64,000 nt of DNA from Burkholderia arboris (GTDB taxonomy: Bacteria; Pseudomonadota; Gammaproteobacteria; Burkholderiales; Burkholderiaceae). Both the position numbers and the translations under genes were made by a program. The notes beneath the pieces were generated by a model. The model did not search any database and was not told where the DNA came from. It saw only the letters and a list, made by a program, of their open reading frames with translations. The stretch covers positions 186,001-250,000 of the forward strand of contig NZ_CABVPX010000001.1 of the NCBI RefSeq assembly GCF_902499125.1. Reading direction: 5' to 3'. Of the stretch, positions 46,222 through 55,179 are shown in pieces. Every line of letters starts with the position of its first letter. Position 1 is the stretch's first letter.

Positions 46222-47109
46222 ATGACCTGCGCGTTCGCCCATACCGTCGAATCCCGCTATGCCGAGCTGACGCCGACCGCCAAGCGCATCGCGAGCTACA
46301 TGCTCGCGAACCTCGACCGGCTCGGGCTCGAGACGGCCGACCAGATCGCGCAGCAGGCCGGCACCAGCGGCATCTCGGTCGGGCGCTTCCTGCGCAGCGT
46401 CGGCTATCGCAATCTCGACGACCTGAAACGCGAACTGCGCGGCGGCGGCGACCGTCCGTGGATGATCACCGACCGGCTCGACGAGTACCGCCGCGTCGCC
46501 GGCACGCCGCCGGCCGAACGCAACGGCAAAGGCGACGGCAACGACGGCACGCTCGCATCGTCGCTCGAGCGTGAACTCGACGCGATCCGCCACGTGTACC
46601 GGCTCGCCGAAGGCCCGGTGTTCGCGCAGGTCGCCGACCGGATCGCGCAGGCCGACGCGGTATTCATCCTCGGCATCCAGTCGACGCGCGGCATCAGCAA
46701 CGCATTCAGCAGCTACCTCGAATACCTGCGCCCGCGCGTGTTCTATTCCGACGGCCAGTCGGGCTCGTACGTCGATTCGCTGAACTCCGAATTCGAACGG
46801 CCGTACTGCATCGTCACCGATACGCGCGCATATTCGCGCAGCGCGCGCCGCTATTGCCAGGCGGCCGCCGAGCGCGGGCAGCCGTACGCGCTGGTCACCG
46901 ACCTGTCGTGCCCGTGGGCGCGCGACTGGCCGGCCGACCTGCTGCAGGTAAAGACCGACGTCGGCCAGTTCTGGGATTCGCTCGCGCCGCTCACCTGCCT
47001 GTTCAACCTGCTGATCACAGCCGTGGTCGACCGCCTCGGCCCCGCGATCGACCGGCGTGTCGCGCGTAACCGCGAACTGCAGCACACGTTCGACCAATTC
47101 GAATCCTGA
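46222..47109 (+). CDS. MurR/RpiR family transcriptional regulator
   Basis: A 295-residue regulator. Residues 1-75 are an RpiR-type HTH (LTPTAKRIASYMLANLDRLGLETADQIAQQAGTSGISVGRFLRSVGYRNLDDLK). Residues 120-260 are a SIS sugar-phosphate-binding domain (ADAVFILGIQSTRGISNAFSSYLEYL). It heads the D-Ala-D-Ala operon with only 27 bp to ddpX. MurR proteins sense MurNAc-6-phosphate, so a wall-derived sugar is the likely signal; E. coli ddp lacks such a linked regulator. ATG 46222 overlaps one half of an inverted repeat. Confidence 0.9.
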   Translation: MTCAFAHTVESRYAELTPTAKRIASYMLANLDRLGLETADQIAQQAGTSGISVGRFLRSVGYRNLDDLKRELRGGGDRPWMITDRLDEYRRVAGTPPAERNGKGDGNDGTLASSLERELDAIRHVYRLAEGPVFAQVADRIAQADAVFILGIQSTRGISNAFSSYLEYLRPRVFYSDGQSGSYVDSLNSEFERPYCIVTDTRAYSRSARRYCQAAAERGQPYALVTDLSCPWARDWPADLLQVKTDVGQFWDSLAPLTCLFNLLITAVVDRLGPAIDRRVARNRELQHTFDQFES

Positions 47110-47136
47110 GCGAGCCCGACCGAACCCGAACCACCG

Positions 47137-47700
47137 ATGAACGACCACCACCTCGTCGAAATCACGCCCGCCACTCATCACGTCGACATCGATCTCGTCT
47201 ACGCGACCGATCGCAACCTGACTGGCAAGCAGATCTATCGTCGCGCGCACTGCCTGCTGCTGGCGCCGGCCGAAGCTGCACTGCGCCGCGCGGTGAGCGT
47301 CGCCGCGCAAGCCGGCTTCACGCTGTGCATCTACGACGCGTACCGGCCGCCGCAGGCGCAGCTGGTGCTGTGGGATTTCCTGCCCGACCCGAACTTCATC
47401 GCCGATCCCGGCGGCGGCTCGAATCACAGCCGCGGCACCGCGCTCGACCTGACGCTCGTCGGTGCGAATGGCGAACCGCTCGACATGGGCACCGGCTTCG
47501 ACGAGATGGTCGCCGCATCCGGCCACTTCCACGCGGGGCTGCCCGAAGCCGTGCAGCGCAACCGCCTGCTGCTGCTCGGCGTGATGCACGCGGCCGGCTT
47601 CGCGCACGTCGACGACGAGTGGTGGCACTACGAACTGCCCGGCTCACACGCGTTGCCGCAGATCGACAACGCGGCGAGCGGCCCGTGGCGCCTGATGTGA
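47137..47700 (+). CDS. ddpX: D-alanyl-D-alanine dipeptidase
   Basis: A 187-residue zinc dipeptidase of the VanX/DdpX family (M15D). The zinc motif SNHSRGTALDL (SxHxxGxAxD) and EWWHYE are intact, and YRP.AQLVLWD precedes them. There is no signal peptide, so it acts in the cytoplasm on D-Ala-D-Ala brought in by the adjacent ABC transporter. It is the first enzyme gene of the operon. In vancomycin-resistant Gram-positives VanX has the same chemistry; here recycling is the likely role. Confidence 0.95.
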   Translation: MNDHHLVEITPATHHVDIDLVYATDRNLTGKQIYRRAHCLLLAPAEAALRRAVSVAAQAGFTLCIYDAYRPPQAQLVLWDFLPDPNFIADPGGGSNHSRGTALDLTLVGANGEPLDMGTGFDEMVAASGHFHAGLPEAVQRNRLLLLGVMHAAGFAHVDDEWWHYELPGSHALPQIDNAASGPWRLM

Positions 47701-47761
47701 TGGCCATACGCATTCCCCTCACCGTTCACGTTCGACGACTTCAACGACACATGGAGCGCAG

Positions 47762-49363
47762 ATGAAACCCCTGACATCCCGGCTCGTCGCGGCGCTGGCC
47801 GCCGCATCCGTTCTCGCCGCCGTCCCGCTTTCCGCCGCGCGCGCGGAAACGCCGAAGGACCTGTTCGTGATGGCCACGCTGCTCGACGAATTCACGACGC
47901 TCGACCCGGGCGAGATCTACGAACTGGTGCCGGAGGAATACGTCGCGAATACCTACGACCGGCTCGTGCGCGTCGACCTGCGCGATCCGTCGAAATTCAA
48001 CGGCGATGTCGCGCAGTCGTGGACGGTGAGCCCCGACGGCCTGACCTATACGTTCAAGCTGCGCCCCGGCCTCAAGTTCCACTCGGGCAACCCGCTGACG
48101 GCCGACGACGTCGCCTGGTCGATCCAGCGCGCGGTGCTGCTCGACAAGGGGCCGGCCGCCGTGCTGACCGGCATCGGCCTCACGAAGGCCAACGTCGCGG
48201 CGAGCGTGAAGAAGCTCGACGACCAGACGGTGTCGGTCACGACCGACCGCAAGTACGCGCCGACCTTCGTGCTGAACGTGCTCGGCTCGTGGCCCGCGTC
48301 GGTGCTGGACAGGAAGCTGCTGCTGTCGCATCAGCAAGGCACCGACTTCGGCAATGCGTGGCTGAAGACCAACGAAGCCGGTTCCGGCGCGTACAAGCTG
48401 GTCAAGTGGACGGCCGGCGACAGCATCGTGCTGCAGCGCTTCGACGGCTACCGGCTGCCGCTCGCGATGAAGCGCATCGTGCTGCGCCACGTGCCCGAAG
48501 CCGCGAGCCAGCGCCTGCTGCTGGAAAACGGCGACGTCGACGCGGCGCGCGACCTGAGCCCCGACGATCTGGCGTCGGTCGTGAAATCCGGCAAGGCGAA
48601 GGTGTCGGCCTCGCCGCAGGCCACGCTGCTGTATCTCGGCCTGAACACGAAGAACCCGACGCTCGCGAAACCCGACGTGCAGGACGCGCTGAAATGGCTC
48701 GTCGACTATGCGGGCATCCAGGGCAACGTCGTGAAGACGACCTACAAGGTGCACCAGACCTTCCTGCCCGAAGGCTTCCTCGGCACGCTGAACGCGAACC
48801 CGTACAAGCTCGACGTCGCGAAGGCGAAGGCGCTGCTCGCGAAAGCCGGCGTGCCGAACGGCTTTTCGGTGACGATGGACGTGCGCAACGACTATCCGTA
48901 CACGGAAATCGCGCAGGCCGTGCAGGCGAACTTCGCGCAGGCCGGCATCAAGGTGCAATTGATCCCCGGCGACAACAAGCAGACGCTCGCGAAGTACCGC
49001 GCGCGCCAGCACGACATCTACATCGGCGAATGGTCGGCCGACTACATCGATCCGCACAGCAACGCGCAGGGTTTCGCATGGAATCCGGACAACGCCGACA
49101 AGTCGAGCTATAAAATGCTGGCCTGGCGCAACAGCTGGGACATCCCGCAACTGACGAAGGAAACCGACACCGCGCTCGCCGAACCGACCGCCGCGAAACG
49201 CGCGCAGCTGTATCAGACGATGCAGAAGGAAGTGCTCGCGCGCTCGCCGTTCGTGATCATGTTCGAGAAAGTCGCGCAGGTCGCGACGCGGCCCGGCGTG
49301 AGCGGGCTCGAAGTCGGGCCGATCAACGATCTCGTGTCGTACCGCAACCTGAAGAAGCAATAA
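47762..49363 (+). CDS. ddpA: D-Ala-D-Ala/dipeptide ABC transporter substrate-binding protein
   Basis: A 533-residue periplasmic family 5 binding protein with signal peptide (cleaved near SAARA). It delivers D,D-dipeptides to the adjacent permeases. The ribosome site is GGAG before ATG 47762. It is strikingly similar to the orphan protein at 40.1 kb. The permease gene begins 10 bp downstream. Confidence 0.92.
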   Translation: MKPLTSRLVAALAAASVLAAVPLSAARAETPKDLFVMATLLDEFTTLDPGEIYELVPEEYVANTYDRLVRVDLRDPSKFNGDVAQSWTVSPDGLTYTFKLRPGLKFHSGNPLTADDVAWSIQRAVLLDKGPAAVLTGIGLTKANVAASVKKLDDQTVSVTTDRKYAPTFVLNVLGSWPASVLDRKLLLSHQQGTDFGNAWLKTNEAGSGAYKLVKWTAGDSIVLQRFDGYRLPLAMKRIVLRHVPEAASQRLLLENGDVDAARDLSPDDLASVVKSGKAKVSASPQATLLYLGLNTKNPTLAKPDVQDALKWLVDYAGIQGNVVKTTYKVHQTFLPEGFLGTLNANPYKLDVAKAKALLAKAGVPNGFSVTMDVRNDYPYTEIAQAVQANFAQAGIKVQLIPGDNKQTLAKYRARQHDIYIGEWSADYIDPHSNAQGFAWNPDNADKSSYKMLAWRNSWDIPQLTKETDTALAEPTAAKRAQLYQTMQKEVLARSPFVIMFEKVAQVATRPGVSGLEVGPINDLVSYRNLKKQ

Positions 49364-49373
49364 GATTCGCCGC

Positions 49374-50444
49374 ATGTCGACTCCCGCCTCCTCCCTCGAA
49401 GCACTGCGCACGCTGCCCGCGCGGCGCCCGGCCGTGCGCTGGGCACTGCGCGGGCTGCGCTGGGCGCTCACGCTCGCCGTCACGTTCGCGGGGCTGCTCG
49501 CGCTGACGTTCGTGATCGGCCGCAAGGTGCCGATCGATCCCGTGCTCGCGATCCTCGGCGATCGCGCGTCGGCCGAGGCGTACGCGGCCGAACGCATCGC
49601 GCTCGGGCTCGACAAGCCGCTCGTCACGCAATTCCTGATCTACGTGCGCGACGTGCTGCACGGCAATCTCGGCGTGTCGCTGCTGACCGCGAACCCGGTG
49701 CTCGACGACATCAAGCGCGTGTTTCCGGCCACGCTCGAACTCGCGACGATCGCCACCCTGATCGGCATCGCGATCGGCGTGCCGCTCGGCGTCGCGGCCG
49801 CCGTGAAGCACAACCGGCCGATCGATCACATCGCGCGCTTCGTCGGGCTGATCGGCAATTCGGTGCCGGTGTTCTGGCTCGGGCTGATGGGCCTGCTGCT
49901 GTTCTACGCGCGGTTGCACTGGGTCGGCGGGCCGGGCCGGCTCGACCCCGTGTACGACGGGATGGTCGACCCGCGCACCGGCAGCCTGCTGATCGACTCG
50001 GCGCTCGCGGGCGAGTGGGACGTGTTCCGCAACGCGGTATCGCACATCGCGCTGCCGGCCGCGATCCTCGGCTACTACTCGGTCGCGTACCTGAGCCGGA
50101 TGACGCGCTCGTTCATGCTCGACCAGTTGAGCCAGGAATACATCGTCACCGCGCGCGCGAAGGGCTTGTCCGAGCGGCGCGTGATCTGGCGGCATGCGTT
50201 CGGCAACATCATGGTGCCGCTGCTCACCGTGATCGCGCTCACGTACAGCAACCTGCTCGAAGGCTCGGTGCTGACCGAGATCGTGTTCGCGTGGCCGGGG
50301 CTCGGCTCGTACCTCACGGGCGCGCTGCTGAACGCCGACATGAGCGCGGTGCTCGGCGCGACGCTCGTGATCGGCGCGATGTTCATCACCGTCAACCTGC
50401 TGACCGACGCGCTGTACCGCGTGTTCGATCCGCGTGCGCGCTGA
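49374..50444 (+). CDS. ddpB: Dipeptide ABC transporter permease DdpB-like
   Basis: A 356-residue DppB-type permease with about six helices. The long periplasmic loop after helix 1 and the EAA motif (IVTARAKGLSERRVIWRHAFGNIMVPLLT) identify it. It pairs with the DdpC-like permease 66 bp downstream. Confidence 0.93.
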   Translation: MSTPASSLEALRTLPARRPAVRWALRGLRWALTLAVTFAGLLALTFVIGRKVPIDPVLAILGDRASAEAYAAERIALGLDKPLVTQFLIYVRDVLHGNLGVSLLTANPVLDDIKRVFPATLELATIATLIGIAIGVPLGVAAAVKHNRPIDHIARFVGLIGNSVPVFWLGLMGLLLFYARLHWVGGPGRLDPVYDGMVDPRTGSLLIDSALAGEWDVFRNAVSHIALPAAILGYYSVAYLSRMTRSFMLDQLSQEYIVTARAKGLSERRVIWRHAFGNIMVPLLTVIALTYSNLLEGSVLTEIVFAWPGLGSYLTGALLNADMSAVLGATLVIGAMFITVNLLTDALYRVFDPRAR

Positions 50445-50510
50445 GGGCCGCCCCGACATGACCGCTTCCACCCCGCTTCTTTCATCGCCGATGCCGAAGG
50501 TCGTCCAATC

Positions 50511-51425
50511 ATGAACGCCGAGCGCCTCACACTGCGCGCGTGGCTGCTGTCCGATGCGCCCGCGTCGCGCCCGCAGGCCGCACTCGGCCTTGCCTACCGA
50601 CGCTGGCGCCGGCTCGCCACGAATCCGCTCAACCTGTTCGGGCTCGCGATCCTCGTCGCGCTGATCGCCGTTGCGATCGTCGGCCCGCTGATCATGCCGC
50701 ACGACCCGCTGCGCCAGGTCCTGTCCGACCGGCTGCTGCCGCCCGGCTCGCCGTCGCACTGGTTCGGCACCGACCAGCTCGGCCGCGACATCCTCTCGCG
50801 GCTGATCGCCGGTTCGCGCCTGACGCTCGGCATCGCGCTGCTCGTCGTCGTGATCGTGGTGCCGATCGGCCTCTTGATCGGCACCACGGCCGGCTATTGC
50901 GGCGGCTTCGTCGACAGCGTGCTGATGCGCATCACCGACATCGCGCTCGCGTTCCCGAAGATCGTGCTCGCGCTCGCATTCGCGGCCGCGCTCGGGCCGG
51001 GCGTCATCAACGCGGTCGTCGCGATCTCGATCACCGCGTGGCCCGCGTATGCGCGGCTCGCACGCGCGGAGACGATCCGCATCGCCCAGGCCGATTACAT
51101 CCACGCCGCGCGGCTGCAGGGTGCGTCGGGCCCGCGCATCCTGCTGCGCTACATCATGCCGCTGTGCATGTCGTCGGTGATCGTGCGCGCGACGCTCGAC
51201 ATGGCCGGCATCATCCTGACCGTCGCGGGCCTCGGCTTTCTCGGCCTCGGCGCGCAGCCGCCGAGCCCCGAGTGGGGCTTCATGGTCGCGTCGGGCCGCA
51301 ACGTGCTGCTCGACGCATGGTGGGTCGCGACGCTGCCCGGCATCGCGATCCTGCTCGTGAGCCTCGCGTTCAACCTGCTCGGCGACGGGTTGCGCGACGT
51401 CTTCGATCCCCGTCATGGAGCGTGA
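50511..51425 (+). CDS. ddpC: Dipeptide ABC transporter permease DdpC-like
   Basis: A 304-residue DppC-type permease. The GTDQLGRDILSRLIAGSRLTLGIAL block and the EAA motif (YIHAARLQGASGPRILLRYIMP) are typical. Its stop overlaps the upstream edge of the ddpD ribosome site. Confidence 0.93.
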   Translation: MNAERLTLRAWLLSDAPASRPQAALGLAYRRWRRLATNPLNLFGLAILVALIAVAIVGPLIMPHDPLRQVLSDRLLPPGSPSHWFGTDQLGRDILSRLIAGSRLTLGIALLVVVIVVPIGLLIGTTAGYCGGFVDSVLMRITDIALAFPKIVLALAFAAALGPGVINAVVAISITAWPAYARLARAETIRIAQADYIHAARLQGASGPRILLRYIMPLCMSSVIVRATLDMAGIILTVAGLGFLGLGAQPPSPEWGFMVASGRNVLLDAWWVATLPGIAILLVSLAFNLLGDGLRDVFDPRHGA

Positions 51426-51426
51426 C

Positions 51427-52341
51427 ATGCCGATGCATTCCACCACCGCGCCCACGCCGCTCTGCGAGATCGACGGGCTGAAGATCGGCTTTCGCGGCCA
51501 TGACGGCGTCGTCACCGACGCCGTGCGCGACCTGTCGCTGACGCTCGCGCCGGGCGAGCGGCTCGGCATCGTCGGCGAATCGGGCTCCGGCAAATCGCTG
51601 ACGGGCCGTGCGCTGCTCGGCCTGCTGCCTGACGCCGCGCGCTGGTCGGCGCGCACGATGCGCTTCGCGGGCCACGACCTGCTCGCGATGTCGCCGCGCG
51701 ACCGCCGGCGGCTGTGCGGCAGCCAGATGGGCATGATCCTGCAGGACCCGAAATATTCGCTGAACCCGGTGATGACGGTCGCGAAGCAGATGGGCGAGGC
51801 GTTCCGGCTGCACGAGCCCGGGCTGCGCGGCCGCGCGCTGCGCGAACGGATCGTCGATGCGCTGTCGGCCGTGCAGATCCGCGACCCGGCGCGCGTCGCA
51901 GACGCGTATCCGCACGAGCTGTCGGGCGGCATGGGCCAGCGCGTGATGATCGCGATGATGGTGTCGACCGGCCCGCGCCTGCTGATCGCCGACGAGCCGA
52001 CGTCCGCGCTCGACGTCGCGGTGTCGATGCAGGTGCTCGCGGTGCTCGACGCGATGATCGCGCGGCACAACACCGGCCTGATGTTCATCAGCCACGACCT
52101 GCCGCTCGTGATGTCGTTCTGCGACCGCGTCGCGGTGATGTATGCGGGCCGTGTGGTCGAAACCTGCGCCGCGCGCGACCTGCGCGACGCGTCGCATCCT
52201 TATACGCGCGGGCTGCTCGCGGCGAACCCGCCGCTCGCGAACCCGCCGGACGAACTGCCGGTGCTGCGGCGCGACCCTGCGTGGCTCGAGCCCCTGCAGC
52301 CTGCCGTCACGCCCGCCGACCGACAGGAGGCCGCACGATGA
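51427..52341 (+). CDS. ddpD: Dipeptide ABC transporter ATP-binding protein DdpD-like
   Basis: A 304-residue ATPase with Walker A GESGSGKS, signature LSGGMGQR, Walker B LLIADEPTSALD and the oligopeptide-transporter C-terminal extension. ATG 51427 is preferred, since GGAG lies 7 bp ahead; ATG 51415 inside ddpC would add four residues. Confidence 0.92.
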   Translation: MPMHSTTAPTPLCEIDGLKIGFRGHDGVVTDAVRDLSLTLAPGERLGIVGESGSGKSLTGRALLGLLPDAARWSARTMRFAGHDLLAMSPRDRRRLCGSQMGMILQDPKYSLNPVMTVAKQMGEAFRLHEPGLRGRALRERIVDALSAVQIRDPARVADAYPHELSGGMGQRVMIAMMVSTGPRLLIADEPTSALDVAVSMQVLAVLDAMIARHNTGLMFISHDLPLVMSFCDRVAVMYAGRVVETCAARDLRDASHPYTRGLLAANPPLANPPDELPVLRRDPAWLEPLQPAVTPADRQEAAR

Positions 52342-53114
52342 TCGACGTCGATCACGCATCGATCCGTTTCCCGACCCGCACGGGTCACGTCGACGCCGTG
52401 CGCGACGCGAGCTTTGCCGTGCGCGACGGCGAAGTGTTCGGGCTCGTCGGCGAATCGGGCTCCGGCAAGTCGACGCTGCTGCGCGCGCTGACGGGCCTCG
52501 TGCCGCTCGCATCCGGCAGCCTGTCGATCGATGGAAGGCCGGTCGGCGGCACGCCCGATCGCGCGTTCCGCCGCCACGTGCAGATGGTGTTCCAGGATCC
52601 GTACGCGTCGCTGCATCCGCGCTTCACGGTCGACCAGACGCTGCGCGAGCCGCTGTCGATCCATGCGATCGGCGACGCCGATGCACGCATCGCCCGCGCG
52701 CTGGCCGAGGTCGGCCTCGGGCCCGCGTTCCGCTTCCGCTATCCGCACCAGCTGTCGGGCGGCCAGCGGCAGCGCGTCGCGATCGCCCGCGCACTGATCG
52801 TCGAACCGCGGGTGCTGCTGCTCGACGAGCCGACGTCCGCGCTCGACGTGTCGGTGCAGGCCGAGATCCTGAACCTGCTGCGCCGCCTGCATCGCGAACG
52901 CAGCCTGACGATGATCCTCGTCAGCCACAACCTCGCGGTGATCGGTTTCCTGTGCCAGCGCATCGCGGTGATGCAGCACGGCGAGATCGTCGAGCAGCTC
53001 CGGATCGAGGACGTGCGCGCGGGGCAAGTCGCACGCGACTACACGCGCACGCTGCTGAATGCGACCGAAGGCTACCGCCGCCTCGACCCGGTGGCCGGCG
53101 CGCCGGTGGCGTGA
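52338..53114 (+). CDS. ddpF: Dipeptide ABC transporter ATP-binding protein DdpF-like
   Basis: A 258-residue ATPase: Walker A GESGSGKST, FQDPYASLHPR, signature LSGGQRQR, Walker B LLLDEPTSALDVS. The start overlaps the ddpD stop (ATGA), so the two ATPase subunits are translationally coupled. It is the last gene of the operon. It is shorter than most DppF proteins at the C-terminus. Confidence 0.92.
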   Translation: MIDVDHASIRFPTRTGHVDAVRDASFAVRDGEVFGLVGESGSGKSTLLRALTGLVPLASGSLSIDGRPVGGTPDRAFRRHVQMVFQDPYASLHPRFTVDQTLREPLSIHAIGDADARIARALAEVGLGPAFRFRYPHQLSGGQRQRVAIARALIVEPRVLLLDEPTSALDVSVQAEILNLLRRLHRERSLTMILVSHNLAVIGFLCQRIAVMQHGEIVEQLRIEDVRAGQVARDYTRTLLNATEGYRRLDPVAGAPVA

Positions 53115-53240
53115 CATCTGCGCGACGCGCCGGCGTGCGATACTCGGCACGCCACGCGCCGGCTTGCCGCCGCATGGAACCCTTGTGCGCCGCACGGGTC
53201 AACTTCCTTTCGTCAACAGCACAGCAATAGGGAGGCGTTC

Positions 53241-53495
53241 ATGCTGCAATTCATCGAAACCCTGGTCGTCGGGCTCATCGTCGGCCTCCTCGCCCGCGCG
53301 CTCAAGCCCGGCGACGACAAGATGGGCATCCTGATGACCACCGTGCTCGGCATCGTCGGCTCGCTGGTCGCCGGCTACGTCGGCCGGGCCGCCGGCTGGT
53401 ATGCGCCGGGCCAGGGCGCAGGCTGGATCGCATCGATCATCGGTGCGATCGTGCTGCTCGTTGTCGTTGGTGCGATTCGCAAGCGCGCGGGCTGA
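53241..53495 (+). CDS. GlsB/YeaQ/YmgE family stress membrane protein
   Basis: An 84-residue inner-membrane protein with three short hydrophobic segments (IETLVVGLIVGLLARALKPGDDKMGILMTTVLGIVGSLVAGYVG). The family was once called transglycosylase-associated and is stress-induced in other bacteria. ATG 53241 has GGGAGG 6 bp upstream, and a strong terminator follows, so it is a single-gene unit. Confidence 0.92.
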   Translation: MLQFIETLVVGLIVGLLARALKPGDDKMGILMTTVLGIVGSLVAGYVGRAAGWYAPGQGAGWIASIIGAIVLLVVVGAIRKRAG

Positions 53496-53519
53496 ACACC
53501 GCACGCATCGTTCCAATGC

Positions 53520-53550
53520 AAAACGGCCGCTCGTCACGAGCGGCCGTTTT
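53520..53550 (+). terminator. Intrinsic terminator after the GlsB-like gene
   Basis: AAAACGGCCGCTCGT and ACGAGCGGCCGTTTT are exact complements around one base. The stem ends in TTTT, and works in either direction. Confidence 0.9.
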
Positions 53551-53827
53551 GCTTTCCGGGCGGCGCCAGAGCCGTTGCCTGCGCAACGGACTCGGCAACC
53601 GTTCGTCCTGCGATCCTATCCCGCCCGGCATTTTCCCGACTTGCGGTTGCGCAGATCCGGCCTACATTGGTTGAAGCAATCCGCAGTCATTTGCTTATTA
53701 CCTTTATTTCCATTTTTTGATTCAAGAGGTCCGATGGTTTTGCCGTTTACGCATATAGCATCGCAGCGTTAGACGGACTGCCACCCGAGCGGCCCCGCTG
53801 CGACGCGCTTCCTCTCTGGAGCCTGTC

Positions 53828-54163
53828 ATGAAGCATCGCCTGTTCGCCGCCTCGTTCGCCCTGGCTGCCACGCTTCTGGCCTCGTCCTCGTCCTTTGCCG
53901 GCGGCACGTCCGGCATCATTCATTTCTCCGGCATGATCGTCGAGCCGCCCTGCTCGTTCGCACTCGACACGGCCGATATCGCCCGTCCGCACGTGCGCCC
54001 CGACTGCCCGCGTCCTGCGAGCGGACAAGTCGCGTTCGTCGACGCGGCCAGCCTGCGCACGATCAAGACCACGACCTTTACTCAGGCCTCGCGCGCAATC
54101 GTTTTACCTGACCGTCCGGGCAGCGATCATGCCCCGATGATCGCCGTCGTGACCTACCAGTAG
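53828..54163 (+). CDS. Small secreted protein with fimbrial-subunit-like start
   Basis: A 111-residue protein with a signal peptide (cleaved after SSSFA). The mature start GGTSGIIHFSGMIVEPPCSF resembles the N-terminal strand of type 1 pilin subunits, including the conserved Cys; the second Cys (PDCPR) fits the pilin disulfide. At ~87 mature residues it is too short for a full pilin, and no chaperone or usher gene is near. The role is unknown. Confidence 0.7.
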   Translation: MKHRLFAASFALAATLLASSSSFAGGTSGIIHFSGMIVEPPCSFALDTADIARPHVRPDCPRPASGQVAFVDAASLRTIKTTTFTQASRAIVLPDRPGSDHAPMIAVVTYQ

Positions 54164-54199
54164 AGCCCGCTGCCGCACGCCCGTCGCCGAGGTCGCGCG

Positions 54200-55072
54200 T
54201 CAGTCGCGATGGCGCGCGATCCAGTCGCTGAACGCACGGATCTTCTGCTGGCTGCCGAGGTTTTCGGGGTAGACGAAGAAGTAGCGCGCGCCCGTCTCGA
54301 GCACGATGTCGAACGGCCGTTCGAGCCGGCGTGCGCTGACGTCGTCGTCGACGAGCGTCACGTCGCCGATCGCAATGCCGAAGCCCTGCATCGCCGCATT
54401 CGTCGCGAGATCGAGCGTGTCGAACGTCGGCCCGCGCGCGGGATCGACGCTGCGCTCGCCCGCGTGATCGAGCCATGCACGCCAGTCGCGATGGTCGCGC
54501 GTCGGATGCAGCAGCGTATGACGCGCGAGATCGCCGAGCGCGTCGAGCGGCGCCGCCTGACGTAGCTCGGGCGCGCAGACGGCTGTCAGCCGCTCGTCGA
54601 ACAGCGGCAGCGCGACGACGCCCGGGCCCGGCGACGTCCCGTAGACGATCGCCGCATCGAACGGCTCGGTCGAGAAATCGACGACGTGCTGCCACGTGGT
54701 CGTGATCTGCACATGCAGATCGGGATGCTCGCCCTGGAAGCGCATGATGCGCGGCAGCATCCAGCGCATCACGCAGGTCGGCACCTTCAGCGCGAGATCG
54801 GTACGCTGTCGCGTCAGCCGCATCGAGATGTCCTCGATCCGCGCGAAGCTCTCGTTCACGACCGGCAGCAGTTGCTCGCCCTCCGCCGTCAGCGTGAGCC
54901 CCTTCGCATGTCGCTTGAACAGCGGAAATCCGTAATGCGCCTCGAGCGTCTGGATCTGCCGGCTCACCGCGCCCTGCGTGATGCACAGCTGCTCGGCCGC
55001 ACGCGTGAAGCTGCGGTGGCGAGCCACCGTCGAGAAGATCTGCAGCGCGTGCAGGGGCGGAAGTCGGCGCAT
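54200..55072 (-). CDS. LysR family regulator (GcvA/AmpR-like)
   Basis: A 290-residue LysR protein. MRRLPPLHALQIFSTVARHRSFTRAAEQLCITQGAVSRQIQTLE is the GcvA/AmpR-type HTH. The known penR/penA pair in Burkholderia is divergent; here the regulator lies downstream of, and on the same strand as, the beta-lactamase homologue (107 bp gap), so a PenR role is not supported. It could be co-transcribed with that gene. Confidence 0.9.
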   Translation of the reverse strand: MRRLPPLHALQIFSTVARHRSFTRAAEQLCITQGAVSRQIQTLEAHYGFPLFKRHAKGLTLTAEGEQLLPVVNESFARIEDISMRLTRQRTDLALKVPTCVMRWMLPRIMRFQGEHPDLHVQITTTWQHVVDFSTEPFDAAIVYGTSPGPGVVALPLFDERLTAVCAPELRQAAPLDALGDLARHTLLHPTRDHRDWRAWLDHAGERSVDPARGPTFDTLDLATNAAMQGFGIAIGDVTLVDDDVSARRLERPFDIVLETGARYFFVYPENLGSQQKIRAFSDWIARHRD

Positions 55073-55179
55073 GGCGAACGGGATACAGGGAAACGGCGCG
55101 GAAGGACCGCGCGCCGACGCCGGCGCGCGCTGACCGACACGATAAGCCAAACGCCGGCTTTGCGCGAGACGCCGGGCGC

